A DNA stretch of 64,000 bases from Photobacterium proteolyticum (GTDB lineage: Bacteria; Pseudomonadota; Gammaproteobacteria; Enterobacterales; Vibrionaceae), in assembly GCF_001939735.1 (NCBI RefSeq), contig NZ_MJIL01000076.1, positions 1-64,000 of the forward strand, read 5' to 3'. A model generated the notes under the pieces. It did not search any database and was not told the origin of the DNA. It was given only the letters and a program-made list of their open reading frames with translations. The translations under genes and the position numbers were made by a program. Within the stretch, counting starts at the first letter, position 1; the number at the start of each line of letters is the position of its first letter. Shown piece by piece: positions 36,017 through 44,649 of the stretch.

Positions 36017-36044
36017 AGCACTGCCCCGACCTCGGAGCAGCGCT
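36017..36044 (-). terminator. oppA-oppB intercistronic stem-loop
   Basis: AGCACTGC (36017-36024) faces GCAGCGCT (36037-36044) with one mismatch, and CCCCGACCTCGG lies inside. No U-run follows on the minus strand. Such hairpins often stabilise the abundant binding-protein mRNA; this is inference from position. Confidence 0.45.
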
Positions 36045-36066
36045 TAATTATTTATCTTGCTGTTTA

Positions 36067-37698
36067 TTAGTCAGCAATGATGTACATGTCTTTGCTGAAG
36101 ATATTATCTTCAGGGTTTTTCTCTGGGTAGCCACCTAGTTTAGGATTAACCAGGCGAGCATTCACATAGTGGTAGATAGGCATGATAGGCATGTCTTTAG
36201 CCAGCAGTGCTTCAGCACCCTTATAGGCTGCCGAGCGGTCTGCATCAGATGCAGCAGCCAGTGCCTTGTCTAGCTGAGCATCGTAAGACTTGCTCGAGTA
36301 TTTCGGATAGTTCTGCGAGTGGCCGTCACGCAGGATCGCCAGGAAGGTCGACGCTTCGTTGTAGTCACCACACCAGCCAGCACGTGATACATCAAAATCA
36401 CCCTGACGCTTGGTGTCTAGGTAGCTCTTCCACTCCTGGTTTTCAAGAACGGCTGTAACGCCCAGTGATTTTTTCCACATCGAGGCAATTGCGACAGCAA
36501 CTTTCTTGTGGTTTTCACTAGTGTTGTATAACAGGTCGAACTTCAGAGGGTTGTCAGAACCATAACCCGCCTTAGCAAGTAGTTCTTTCGCCTTGGCTAC
36601 ACGTTCTTTCTGCGACAGCTCTGAGTACTGAGGCATTTCAACGTCCAGTCCGTTAGTCGCGAGTGGAGTAAAGTTATAAGCTGGTGTCTCACCCTTGCCC
36701 ACAATGAACTTGGCAATCACATCACGGTCAATTGCGTAAGATAGTGCTTTACGCACATCTTCGTTATCAAACGGCGCTCTGGTTGTATTGAATTCGTAGT
36801 AGTACGAACACAGGTAAGGCGTAACTTTTACATCTTCCGGATATTCTTTTACCAAGCGCTTGAAGTGCTCGTTTGGCATTTCATACGTAACGTCTACCTC
36901 ACCAGCCAGGAAGCGGTTCATTTCGGCAACTTGGTTCTCGATTGGCAGATAGGTAACTTGGTTCAGAACAGTTTTATCGTTATCCCAATATGTTTCACTA
37001 CGGGCAAGTACGATACGCTCGTTAACAACCCACTTATCCAGTGTATAAGCACCATTACCTACATAATTAGCTGGGCTTGTCCACTTGTCACCGAGTGACT
37101 CGACAACTTTCTTGTTTACCGGCTTCAGTGAGGTGTGAACCGTCATTGATGCAAAGTAAGGAACGGGCTTATCAAGGGTAACTTTAAGAGTGTGCTTATC
37201 GACTGCCTCAACCCCCAAAGTTTCTGGGCTTTTCTTGCCAAGAATAATGTCACCGGCGTTCGCCATGGTGGTCATTTCCAGGTAAGAGGCATAAGGCGAA
37301 CCAGTTTTAGGATCGGCCAGACGACGCCAGGTATAGACGAAGTCTTCAGCGACAACAGGATCGCCGTTTGACCATTTCGCATCTTTACGGAAATGGAAGA
37401 TCCATGTTTTATTGTCTTCGGTTTCCCATGACTCTGCTACACCGCCAACCAGCGCACCATTGCCGTCTTGGTTAACAAGACCTTCTAGCAGATCACGCAA
37501 TACATTGGATTCAGGAACACCAGAGACTTTCTGAGGGTCAAGAGATTCAACTTCTGTACCGTTACCGCGAACAAGTTCTTGTTTCGCTGCTAGCTTGACG
37601 CCAGCTGGTACATCAGCCGCAAGAGTAGAAAATGAGGTCGCGGCTACGGCCATACCCGCGCTTAACAATAGCGCCTGAGTAATTTTGTTCTTATACAT
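36067..37698 (-). CDS. oppA: periplasmic oligopeptide-binding protein OppA
   Basis: Captures peptides in the periplasm and delivers them to OppBCDF. The 543-residue protein has a signal peptide (MYKNKITQALLLSAGMAVAATSFSTLAA) and the family-5 solute-binding fold, with VESLDPQKVSGVPESNVLRDLLEGL near the mature N-terminus and NGDPVVAEDFVYTWRR. It heads oppABCDF on the minus strand, with a 450-base upstream region. OppA mRNAs are classical targets of Lrp and GcvB in enterobacteria; nothing here proves that for this gene. Confidence 0.96.
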   Translation of the reverse strand: MYKNKITQALLLSAGMAVAATSFSTLAADVPAGVKLAAKQELVRGNGTEVESLDPQKVSGVPESNVLRDLLEGLVNQDGNGALVGGVAESWETEDNKTWIFHFRKDAKWSNGDPVVAEDFVYTWRRLADPKTGSPYASYLEMTTMANAGDIILGKKSPETLGVEAVDKHTLKVTLDKPVPYFASMTVHTSLKPVNKKVVESLGDKWTSPANYVGNGAYTLDKWVVNERIVLARSETYWDNDKTVLNQVTYLPIENQVAEMNRFLAGEVDVTYEMPNEHFKRLVKEYPEDVKVTPYLCSYYYEFNTTRAPFDNEDVRKALSYAIDRDVIAKFIVGKGETPAYNFTPLATNGLDVEMPQYSELSQKERVAKAKELLAKAGYGSDNPLKFDLLYNTSENHKKVAVAIASMWKKSLGVTAVLENQEWKSYLDTKRQGDFDVSRAGWCGDYNEASTFLAILRDGHSQNYPKYSSKSYDAQLDKALAAASDADRSAAYKGAEALLAKDMPIMPIYHYVNARLVNPKLGGYPEKNPEDNIFSKDMYIIAD

Positions 37699-38112
37699 GC
37701 ATTAACTCCAATACATTCTATCGATACGTCCATGACGGTCTTCAGCAGGCGCATAAAATGTCAGCAATATCTGCATTATTAATCCTCAACAATACAGAGC
37801 AAACCGAAGAATTGGTCAAAACCTTATCAGGCATTGAAGCAATTTGCCACATTTTGATTACAAAAAGTGATATTATGCTTAATATACAACACTAAGCCAG
37901 TTCATCCCCCTAAACATGAACCTACTTGCAGTTCAATCTATCACAAAACCCTAACTATAGAGAAAATTCCGCCAAAAACGCCAAAAAAATGCCTTTTTTG
38001 AATGAATAATTGTAAGATTGAATAAATATTCAGCATAAAAAACTCAACCGGCAACAAAACCAGCCTGAGTCAATAACATTTTTGCAAAACCTTGACAAAC
38101 AAACATAAAAAA
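37699..38112. promoter_or_regulatory. long AT-rich oppA upstream region with one ARG-box-like palindrome
   Basis: About 410 bases without a gene. It contains GATTGAATAAATATTCAGC at 38016-38034, which fits the ArgR box consensus WNTGAATWWWWATTCANW. The preceding GTAAG and following bases recur at 38411-38430. Poly-A/T tracts are frequent (e.g. near 37985). I see no second box at the 21-bp spacing usual for ArgR, so the assignment is tentative. Confidence 0.4.
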
Positions 38113-38134
38113 GCACCCTAAACAGGGTGCTTCG
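38108..38134 (-). terminator. terminator of the 58-residue gene
   Basis: AGCACCCT and AGGGTGCT pair around AAAC (about 38112-38131). On the minus strand it continues into TTTTTTATG. It lies just after the stop of the small gene that follows. Confidence 0.82.
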
Positions 38135-38148
38135 GAAAAAACTGACAC

Positions 38149-38325
38149 TTACTTATTTTCACTGTCTATATCTAAACCTGGGTTCATATCACGATTTGAT
38201 GGCTTTTTCTTTTCAACTAATGTTTGATCATTTTCAGCATTATGCGACTCAGTATGCATATCATCATAAAGAATCTCACCCAGCATCTGTTTAATTCGTC
38301 GGTTTGATACGCGTCTGTGCTTCAT
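38149..38325 (-). CDS. hypothetical small charged protein
   Basis: A 58-residue protein of unknown function starting at ATG 38325 (MKHRRVSNRRIKQMLGEIL). A strong GGAGGG lies six bases upstream, which argues for this start over the longer frame to 38349. The N-terminal 20 residues are basic and helical-looking; the remainder is acidic and polar (DDMHTESHNAENDQTLVEKKK) and probably disordered. No signal peptide or cysteine. It has its own terminator, so it is likely a real monocistronic gene. A basic head with acidic tail might indicate nucleic-acid or ribosome contact, but I do not recognise the family. Confidence 0.72.
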   Translation of the reverse strand: MKHRRVSNRRIKQMLGEILYDDMHTESHNAENDQTLVEKKKPSNRDMNPGLDIDSENK

Positions 38326-38349
38326 AAAACCCTCCGCTGTTAACCTCAA

Positions 38350-38710
38350 TAACAGAAATTCAATAAAACCTAAGCAAGCCGATAGCTAACAGATGCTATC
38401 GATGCAAATAGTAAGATTGAATAATTATTCCCGACAAAAAGTCTCTTTCACTGAAAAGCTTTCAAGTCGGATTTTAAATATGGCACAAAAGCGATAACTG
38501 CGCCTGTAGCACACACTTAATAACGAAACAGAATAAAAAAAACACTGATAGATTAACTTTTCACAAAGGCTTTTATTAACAATTTTCAAGTACCTATAAC
38601 AGGCCAATAACGCTACTATCGTTTCTATTGAAGCGACCCGCCAAGCCAGAGATATCAGGTGTGTACTTCAATATTCCGTTCCCGTTCCGTTCTATCTTGA
38701 GAGTTGATAT
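38350..38710. other. intergenic region between two small genes
   Basis: About 360 AT-rich bases. It contains GTAAGATTGAATAATTATTC (38411-38430), near-identical to the motif upstream of oppA, about 90 bases before the 58-residue gene. TACTAT at 38614-38619 is a possible -10 for the 34-codon ORF downstream. The minus-strand open frame 38425-38607 lacks a ribosome-binding site and looks fortuitous. Confidence 0.4.
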
Positions 38711-38815
38711 ATGAGACCAGCTGGTTGTTTCTCACGTCCAAGTCCTTCCCGTGTTCGTCACGGCTATGTGCCACCGTCACATAAGACCAAAGGCGACACT
38801 AACGGTGTCAAGTAA
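38711..38815 (+). CDS. candidate 34-residue peptide gene
   Basis: ATG at 38711 and TAA at 38813-38815 encode a peptide starting MRPAGCFSRPSPSRVRHGY and ending TKGDTNGVK. It is rich in Arg, Pro, Ser and Lys with one Cys. Codons are those favoured by the surrounding highly expressed genes (CGT, CCG, GGC, AAC, GGT), and GAGAG lies a dozen bases upstream. A terminator follows 30 bases later, so ORF plus terminator form a compact unit. I know no family for it. It could be a real small protein, a leader peptide, or part of an sRNA. Confidence 0.5.
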   Translation: MRPAGCFSRPSPSRVRHGYVPPSHKTKGDTNGVK

Positions 38816-38844
38816 GCCCACGTCTTAAGCTTAAAACACCACCC

Positions 38845-38871
38845 TAGCCCCTTCTCATAGGGGCTATTTTC
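38845..38871 (+). terminator. terminator after the 34-residue ORF
   Basis: TAGCCCC (38845-38851) pairs with GGGGCTA (38860-38866), loop of 8, followed by TTTTC. Confidence 0.8.
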
Positions 38872-38969
38872 ATTCTTATCTCCTACCCCGTCAGCAAATC
38901 GGCTTGTCAATTTCAGCACGGTATGAAATGATCTTTTCGCCGATCCAGGGACGTGGATCTAGATAGTAA

Positions 38970-39383
38970 ATGGAACGACAACGGATGAAAAAAGATAAGC
39001 GTGATAATGCAGAGACTTATACCATCTCACAGTTGGCACAAGAGTTCTCGGTGACACTCAGAAGTATCCGCTTCTATGAAGATCAAGGCCTTCTAAAACC
39101 AGCCAGAAAGGGAAAGCAACGGATCTTTTCACGTCAGGACCGAGCACGCCTGAAGTTGATATTACGGGGTAAACGGCTAGGGTTCAGTCTTACCGATATC
39201 CACGAGCTATTTCATCTCTACGACTCTGAGAAGCGCAACAAGAAACAGCTTCAATCCATGCTGAACACCATCCAGCATCGGCAAAACCTTCTACAGCAAC
39301 AACAAGCCGATATTCACTCTGTCATGATGGAGCTCAATTCAGCCGAGCGCAGCTGTTACCAGCAGCTCGCCAAATTCGATTAA
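38970..39383 (+). CDS. MerR-family transcriptional regulator
   Basis: A 137-residue DNA-binding protein. The N-terminal winged HTH is YTISQLAQEFSVTLRSIRFYEDQGLLKPAR, followed by the second wing/helix KLILRGKRLGFSLTDIHELF and a C-terminal dimerisation coiled coil rich in Gln (HRQNLLQQQQADIHSV). The latter region has no metal-binding cysteine pair; the single Cys is near the end, so it is not a CueR/ZntR-type metal sensor. It resembles the LiuR group, which in vibrios controls branched-chain catabolism, but no liu genes adjoin. The start could also be ATG 38985 (MKKDKRD). Confidence 0.85.
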   Translation: MERQRMKKDKRDNAETYTISQLAQEFSVTLRSIRFYEDQGLLKPARKGKQRIFSRQDRARLKLILRGKRLGFSLTDIHELFHLYDSEKRNKKQLQSMLNTIQHRQNLLQQQQADIHSVMMELNSAERSCYQQLAKFD

Positions 39384-39397
39384 ACGCTTATCCAATA

Positions 39398-39423
39398 CAA
39401 AAAAGCCCGGCAATGACCGGGCT
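39398..39423 (-). terminator. porin gene terminator
   Basis: AGCCCGG (39404-39410) pairs with CCGGGCT (39417-39423), loop CAATGA. The minus-strand read-out continues into TTTTTTG. Confidence 0.85.
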
Positions 39424-39444
39424 AAACACTGGAAATGGTATCAA

Positions 39445-40527
39445 TTACCAGTAAACTCGTGCACCGATAGCAAATTTGCTTTCAGAGTCAGTTGACTTAA
39501 CCCCGACAAAGCTATCACTTGCCTTATTGGTGTAGCCAAGTGTATCCCCGTCTTCATAACCATATTCCACATAGATACGTGACCAGCTATTGAAATTATA
39601 GTCAGTGCCTATATAAAAGGTTTTTCCGTCACCGTCTTCTTGAAGTGCATTCGACTCCTGTGCAGCATAGCCAACACCAGTGTACGCCGTTGCATTATCT
39701 GCCCAGCTATACGTAGCTCCCAGGCTAAAGCCATCTCCGTCGATAGTAACGTTGGACCCTTTTTTCGCCAGTTCCGAATTATAGTAGGTGAACCCCAGTA
39801 GCACCGGTCCAACCGTGTATTCAAGCGTACCTTCGAAGAAGGTATTTTCGATATCGGCAGTGATTTTCTCTTCTTTGGTAAACTCCGGCACTGCCGGATT
39901 AGGCGTTACCGTTTTAGTACCTACACTGAATGACTTATCACGGTTAACACCGCCTCCGAAGTGAAAGTTAAAATTACCGACGCTCGAAGAGACGAACAAT
40001 TCAGCCAGCTCCTGGTTGTTGTCATCTTCTGTCAAACCGTAGTTAGCCGCGAGTAGGAAGCTTTCGCCTTCATAATTATATTTAACCAGCGAGTCATGAC
40101 GTGCTTTCGATAGCGTGGCATGGAGAATTCCGTTTCCTCCAAAGAAATATGAATATTCAGCACCATACATGTCATCCGATACAATCCATTGACGACCGAT
40201 AGAAAACTTACCAAAATCGGTATCTAACCCGACATAGTGCAGGCGGTTTTTCATCGTGTAGTCAGAGCCATCAGCTTTAAAGTTCAGGCCAAACTCCACT
40301 TTACCAAATACATCCACTGTCTCGGTAAGTGTATATTCAGCCTTAACACCTGCACGCGAAGATCCCGCGTTTAAGGTGACATCTTTATCTTCATATTTTT
40401 CAATCTGAGTACGAAGCTGGCCATAAAAATCAACCATGGCTTCTTCAGTTTTAAGAAGTTCTACTGCGCTAACAGCGTTACTAAAGATAACGGCAGGAAC
40501 CGCTACTGCTAATAGTGTTTTTTTCAT
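39445..40527 (-). CDS. outer-membrane porin (general/OmpU-type)
   Basis: A 360-residue beta-barrel precursor. I start at ATG 40527 (MKKTLLAVAVPAVIFSNAVSA, a clear signal peptide) with AGGAAA upstream; the open frame extends 34 codons further but into AT-rich non-coding DNA. The mature part has alternating amphipathic strands, VDFYGQLRTQIEKYE at its start, FGKVEFGLNF, YVGLDTDFGKFSIGRQWIVSDD, and a terminal FAIGARVYW ending in the aromatic residue required for BAM assembly. The trimeric porin 4 family fits. Expression control is unknown; the long AT-rich leader suggests elaborate regulation. Confidence 0.9.
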   Translation of the reverse strand: MKKTLLAVAVPAVIFSNAVSAVELLKTEEAMVDFYGQLRTQIEKYEDKDVTLNAGSSRAGVKAEYTLTETVDVFGKVEFGLNFKADGSDYTMKNRLHYVGLDTDFGKFSIGRQWIVSDDMYGAEYSYFFGGNGILHATLSKARHDSLVKYNYEGESFLLAANYGLTEDDNNQELAELFVSSSVGNFNFHFGGGVNRDKSFSVGTKTVTPNPAVPEFTKEEKITADIENTFFEGTLEYTVGPVLLGFTYYNSELAKKGSNVTIDGDGFSLGATYSWADNATAYTGVGYAAQESNALQEDGDGKTFYIGTDYNFNSWSRIYVEYGYEDGDTLGYTNKASDSFVGVKSTDSESKFAIGARVYW

Positions 40528-40915
40528 TATACTTTCCTGTAATATTTTGTTGTATTTTCCAACCCTTCCTGAGTCGAAAAGAAACATATCAACAACAAAA
40601 AAACACCGCAACACCACAAAACACCACAAATAGCCACATCAGCAGCATCATGATCCATTACATAAAGCCCATACAGAGAATGATTATTCAGTGAATTTAT
40701 AAAACAACACCAAGTATTGAAATTTAATTCACAAAACTTGAAAAAAAAGGAACTTTATATCGATAACCAAATAGAATAGGACATAAACAAAAGAAGAAAA
40801 AAAATATAAATTATTTTTTATCAATAACTAAAAAGATCTAAATCTGAGTCAATTTTAGGACAAAGTTAACTAATATAGAATAAAGAGAAAACGATAGTTA
40901 ACGCCAAATAAAAAA
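40528..40915. promoter_or_regulatory. AT-rich porin upstream region
   Basis: About 390 bases, very AT-rich (long A-runs at 40741-40810). It includes GAATGATTATTC near 40678, a short palindrome similar to those upstream of oppA and the 58-residue gene. No gene seen. H-NS-type or OmpR-type control would be plausible but is not shown. Confidence 0.4.
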
Positions 40916-40938
40916 TGGCGTCCCATAATTGGACGCCA
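40911..40938 (-). terminator. terminator of the 178-residue hypothetical gene
   Basis: TGGCGTCC (40916-40923) pairs with GGACGCCA (40931-40938). On the minus strand it runs into TTTTTTATTTGG. Confidence 0.85.
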
Positions 40939-40967
40939 CTATATTCTAATTACGAATAGATTATTTT

Positions 40968-41504
40968 CTAATGAAGCGCAATACGCACCAACCATATATT
41001 ATGATGGTCTTGTAAATACCCACCATTTTCTGCAATTGACTTTAAATATCCGAGGCGATGATGGCCCTCAAGCAAATTAAATGGTGCCTTTAATATCCGT
41101 CCGTTCGTCGCATATAGATCTCTTTCATACTGCAGTACAATGGGGGCAACAGGCCAGGTCCCATTATCCTGCATATTCTGAACAAGCCAGCTACGCTGAA
41201 ACAACGGATTATTCATTCGACTGGAGAACTTACTAACCACATCATCATGCGGTGTCTTGATTTGGTTAATAATGTCATCGGTACTCCATCGCTCCTTTGT
41301 AAAGCTCATGGCCTGAAAATCTAACCAGCCCCAATTACAAAGCACGCCTTTCCAATGACGATATACCCACTGCTCAAGCACTTCTTCCGGAAACTGGGGT
41401 AACACACCATGTACTCTTTCGCGCCATTGCTCCCAAGGTTCACAATGCCGACTACCAAAACCATCTGGTGCTAATTCATAGAGTAATCGATCGCTCCTGA
41501 TCAT
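40968..41504 (-). CDS. hypothetical protein with a ParB/Srx-like EGHHRLG motif
   Basis: A 178-residue, probably cytoplasmic protein of unknown function. ATG 41504 has AGGGGGA seven bases upstream. It is unusually rich in Trp and His (WEQWRERVHGVLPQFPEEV, then WVYRHWKGVLCNWGWLDF). Near residue 145, NLLEGHHRLGYLKS resembles the GxxRxxA-type nucleotide-binding loop of ParB/sulfiredoxin folds, but the rest does not clearly match. No signal peptide or membrane segment. It stands alone with its own terminator. Candidate roles (nuclease, ATPase, immunity protein) cannot be separated from sequence. Confidence 0.7.
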   Translation of the reverse strand: MIRSDRLLYELAPDGFGSRHCEPWEQWRERVHGVLPQFPEEVLEQWVYRHWKGVLCNWGWLDFQAMSFTKERWSTDDIINQIKTPHDDVVSKFSSRMNNPLFQRSWLVQNMQDNGTWPVAPIVLQYERDLYATNGRILKAPFNLLEGHHRLGYLKSIAENGGYLQDHHNIWLVRIALH

Positions 41505-41814
41505 AACTACGTCCCCCTATTGCCAAACTGCTGCACCGAGCAACAGTGTAAAACCATAACCATTCACTTTGAAAGGTTAATTATTCCGTTAATTTGAAAT
41601 TAGCACAGGAGAAGATGAAAGAACATGAGAATATTAGAGAAAGATTATTCACAGCGGCAAAGCTGCCAGCCGGCGGTGGTTCAAGAAACAACCATATAAG
41701 AGTGGCCAAACGACCAAAATAGCCAAAGGCGGTAGTTATTCAATCCTGGCGAGATGCCAAAACGAAGAGTTATGCAACAAAAGAAAGAAGGGAGGCACAA
41801 TCACTCAATACAAA
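41505..41814. other. intergenic region between hypothetical gene and moaE
   Basis: About 310 bases. Includes a purine/CCAAA-rich stretch at 41690-41745 (GGCCAAACGACCAAAATAGCC). No open frame with supporting signals; the plus-strand frame at 41754-41993 runs into moaE antisense. Confidence 0.4.
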
Positions 41815-41840
41815 CAGGGCAGAACCTAAGTTCTGCCCTG
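41806..41840 (-). terminator. moa operon terminator
   Basis: A perfect 11-bp stem, CAGGGCAGAAC (41815-41825) with GTTCTGCCCTG (41830-41840), loop CTAA. The minus-strand tail TTTGTATT is T-rich. It lies about 30 bases past the moaE stop. Confidence 0.82.
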
Positions 41841-41868
41841 AGCAAGAAAACCAAGTACCCGCATGGCT

Positions 41869-42321
41869 TTACTGATCTGTTACCCAGCGGTCAGCAGCAG
41901 AGGTATCGGTCTCACGAGCATCGACCCAGCGAGACTCTTCGGGTGTCTGCTCTTTTTTCCAGAACGGGGCACGTGTTTTCAGGTAGTCCATAATAAACTC
42001 ACACGCCTGAAAAGCTGCGCCACGATGGGCACTCGACACGCCGACAAAGACAATCTGATCACCCAGTTCCAAATCACCGACCCGGTGAATAACCCGAGTT
42101 TGCAGCAATGGCCAACGCTCACGGGCTTGCTCGACGATCTCTTCCAACGATTTTTCCGTCATCCCCGGATAGTGCTCTAGAGACAAGCCAGTGACACTAT
42201 CGCCCTGATTAAAATCTCGTACCTTACCGATAAAAGTCACAACAGCACCGGCATCAGTGCCTTCGGCAAGCTTGGCATACTCATCAGCAACCGAGAAATC
42301 TTCAAACTGAACAGAGATCAT
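41869..42321 (-). CDS. moaE: molybdopterin synthase catalytic subunit MoaE
   Basis: Large subunit of molybdopterin synthase; with thiocarboxylated MoaD converts cPMP to molybdopterin. The 150-residue protein has VVTFIGKVRDFNQGDSVTGLSLEHYPGM and the conserved HRVGDLELGDQIVFVGVSSAHRGAAFQ, plus the catalytic lysine region LKTRAPFWKKEQ. Two bases separate it from moaD; last gene of moaABCDE. Confidence 0.96.
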   Translation of the reverse strand: MISVQFEDFSVADEYAKLAEGTDAGAVVTFIGKVRDFNQGDSVTGLSLEHYPGMTEKSLEEIVEQARERWPLLQTRVIHRVGDLELGDQIVFVGVSSAHRGAAFQACEFIMDYLKTRAPFWKKEQTPEESRWVDARETDTSAADRWVTDQ

Positions 42322-42323
42322 AA

Positions 42324-42569
42324 TTAGCCTCCGGTAACCGGCGGGAAGAAGGCAATCTCATCCCCATCCTTGATAACAGTATCTAACGGACAAATAGTCT
42401 GATTGACCGCGACCAGCAACTTGCCGGATTCCAATGCCAGTTGCCACTTGTCACCACGCTCACACAGATGAGTACGCAGTTCCTCAGCCGTTGTAAACCC
42501 GGCATCCATTTCAAGGCGATCAACGCCTACCAGCTCTTTTACCTGAGCGAAGAAAAGTACATTAATCAT
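42324..42569 (-). CDS. moaD: molybdopterin synthase sulfur carrier subunit MoaD
   Basis: Ubiquitin-like sulfur carrier of 81 residues. Its C-terminus is PPVTGG, the Gly-Gly tail that MoeB adenylates and that is then thiocarboxylated. The start overlaps the moaC stop by 4 bases. Confidence 0.96.
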   Translation of the reverse strand: MINVLFFAQVKELVGVDRLEMDAGFTTAEELRTHLCERGDKWQLALESGKLLVAVNQTICPLDTVIKDGDEIAFFPPVTGG

Positions 42570-43045
42570 GCTTCTACCTTAAAGTGACCTGATTTACCGC
42601 CAGTTTTCTCAAGCAATCGGACCTGGCCGATAACCATATCTTTTTGCACAGCCTTGCACATATCATAAATGGTCAACGCAGCAACGGAAGCCGCGGTCAG
42701 CGCCTCCATCTCAACCCCGGTTTTGCCCGCCAGCTTACAGCAAGATTCGATACGTACCATATTCTCGGCTTCTATCGCTTCCAGCTGCACTTCGACTTTC
42801 GATAGCAGCAGCGGATGGCATAGCGGGATCAAATCCCATGTTTTTTTGGCCGCCTGAATACCGGCAATACGTGCCGTTGCGAACACATCGCCTTTATGAT
42901 GCTTGCCGGAAACAATCAGAGCAAGCGTCTCCGGTGCCATATGGACAAACGCTTCCGCCCGGGCTTCACGCACGGTCTCCGTTTTGCCAGAGACATCGAC
43001 CATATTGGCCTCACCGGAAGCATTGATATGAGTAAATTGGTTCAT
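42566..43045 (-). CDS. moaC: cyclic pyranopterin monophosphate synthase MoaC
   Basis: Completes conversion of the MoaA product to cPMP. The 159-residue protein contains [20 protein letters not shown], the active-site region [15 protein letters not shown] and the [20 protein letters not shown] signature with [10 protein letters not shown] at the end. It lies 4 bases downstream of moaB. Confidence 0.97.
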   Translation of the reverse strand: MNQFTHINASGEANMVDVSGKTETVREARAEAFVHMAPETLALIVSGKHHKGDVFATARIAGIQAAKKTWDLIPLCHPLLLSKVEVQLEAIEAENMVRIESCCKLAGKTGVEMEALTAASVAALTIYDMCKAVQKDMVIGQVRLLEKTGGKSGHFKVEA

Positions 43046-43049
43046 CGTA

Positions 43050-43562
43050 TTATTTCCCTAGGTGAGGCATAAAATTGCACGGACGGTGGCTGGCATCCAG
43101 CTGTTCTTTGATAATTTTCGTCCAGCCGGTACGACAGGCACCTGTTGAGCCCGGCATAGCAAAGATAACGGTCTTATTGGCCATACCAGCAACGGCACGG
43201 GATTGGATTGTTGAAGTACCAATCTCCTGATAGGACACCATACGGAAAATCTCGCCAAATCCCTCGACCTGTTTATCAAATAGCGGGATCAACGCCTCTG
43301 GCGTATTATCTCTTGAGGTAAAGCCAGTTCCGCCAGTGATCAGTACCGCCTGTACCTTCTCATCAGCAATCCACTGAGAGACAATCGCACGGATCTGGTA
43401 AACATCATCGATTACGATTTTTTTATCGGCTAGTTTATGACCGGCTTCTTGCAGCGACTCTGCAAGGTACTGGCCAGAAGTATCATTGTGTTCGGTGCGC
43501 GTATCTGACACCGTCAATACAGCCACATGTGCTGGTTCAAACGCAGTTTCTGCATGACCCAT
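43050..43562 (-). CDS. moaB: molybdenum cofactor biosynthesis protein MoaB
   Basis: MogA/MoaB-family protein, thought to adenylate molybdopterin or to be redundant with MogA. I start at ATG 43562 ([20 protein letters not shown], 170 residues); the frame extends 21 codons further without similarity. Motifs are [36 protein letters not shown] and [18 protein letters not shown]. It is the second gene of moaABCDE. Confidence 0.95.
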   Translation of the reverse strand: MGHAETAFEPAHVAVLTVSDTRTEHNDTSGQYLAESLQEAGHKLADKKIVIDDVYQIRAIVSQWIADEKVQAVLITGGTGFTSRDNTPEALIPLFDKQVEGFGEIFRMVSYQEIGTSTIQSRAVAGMANKTVIFAMPGSTGACRTGWTKIIKEQLDASHRPCNFMPHLGK

Positions 43563-43644
43563 TACAGTAATTCCCAAACTGAAGTAGTAGTAAGTTGAAA
43601 TGTAGGCAGCCTGACCAGTATCCAATACTGATCAGGGCTCAATA

Positions 43645-44634
43645 TCATCCGCCGATTGAGGCAAGGTGCGGCGTCATACCCGTATTACCGTCATCAAGAA
43701 AATGCCCAACGGCTTTTTGCTGCAACCCACTTTGGATACGATCGATCAAATCTGCTCGCTGAGTATCAGCTTCCAGCAAATCGCGTAAATCAACGCCATG
43801 ATCGCCAAACAGGCAAAGGTGAAGTTTACCGTTGGCCGAAATGCGTAAACGGTTACAGCTTTGGCAGAAGTCTTTTTCATACGGCATGATAAGACCGATC
43901 TCGCCCTGGTAATCTGGGTGGCAAAAAACCTGAGCCGGCCCGTCATTGTTACTTCTTATTTTAAGAAGCCAACCATTCGCGATAAGGTGGTTGCGGATAC
44001 TAACACCGGAAACATGATGATTCTTGAACAAGTTGTCCATTTCACCTGTTTGCATTAGCTCGATAAATCGAAGCTGGATTGGCCGTGTCTTAATCCAGTC
44101 GAGGAACTTAGGCAGCTCCTGTGAATTAAGATCTTTTAGGAGGACAGTATTGATTTTTACCTGTTCAAAACCAGCGTCAAACGCAGCATCGATACCTGCC
44201 ATCACCTGATGGAACATATTTTCACCAGTGATCTGGTAAAACATCTTCGGGTCAAGACTGTCGACACTGACGTTGATGTGGGTCAGCCCGGCATCACGCC
44301 ACTCAGCAACGTGCTTCGCCATACGATAGCCGTTAGTGGTGGTTGCTACTTTGCTGATACCTGGCTGGGAAGCCACTGTACCGATAATATCAGTAAAATC
44401 ACGGCGCAGGCTTGGTTCACCACCTGTGATACGCACTTTCGTCGTACCACAGTCAGCAAACGCTCCTGTTACACGCTTGATCTCATCAAGCGTCAGAAAA
44501 GAAGGCTTCTTCCTTTCTGCAGGTTGATAGCCGTCTGGCAGGCAGTATGTACATCTGAAATTACAGACATCTGTCACTGAGAGTCGTAAGTAATAAAACT
44601 TACGATGAAAATTATCTTCAAATTGATTCGCCAC
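43645..44634 (-). CDS. moaA: GTP 3',8-cyclase MoaA
   Basis: Radical SAM enzyme starting molybdenum cofactor synthesis from GTP. From GTG 44634 it is 329 residues, the Escherichia coli length. The radical-SAM cluster is C24, C28, C31 in [15 protein letters not shown]; the C-terminal GTP-binding cluster is in [18 protein letters not shown]; the tail ends in Gly-Gly as needed for activity. AAAGGTG upstream of GTG fixes the start; a TTG five codons earlier overlaps that Shine-Dalgarno site. The leader carries a Moco riboswitch. Confidence 0.96.
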   Translation of the reverse strand: MANQFEDNFHRKFYYLRLSVTDVCNFRCTYCLPDGYQPAERKKPSFLTLDEIKRVTGAFADCGTTKVRITGGEPSLRRDFTDIIGTVASQPGISKVATTTNGYRMAKHVAEWRDAGLTHINVSVDSLDPKMFYQITGENMFHQVMAGIDAAFDAGFEQVKINTVLLKDLNSQELPKFLDWIKTRPIQLRFIELMQTGEMDNLFKNHHVSGVSIRNHLIANGWLLKIRSNNDGPAQVFCHPDYQGEIGLIMPYEKDFCQSCNRLRISANGKLHLCLFGDHGVDLRDLLEADTQRADLIDRIQSGLQQKAVGHFLDDGNTGMTPHLASIGG

Positions 44635-44649
44635 GGAACACCTTTCCAA

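Noticed and set aside
38425..38607. 60-codon minus-strand frame in the AT-rich gap
   Set aside because: Cys/Tyr/Phe-rich composition, no ribosome-binding site, overlaps candidate promoter elements.
41754..42180. Plus-strand frames near the moaE end
   Set aside because: They run antisense into moaE and have no supporting start signals.
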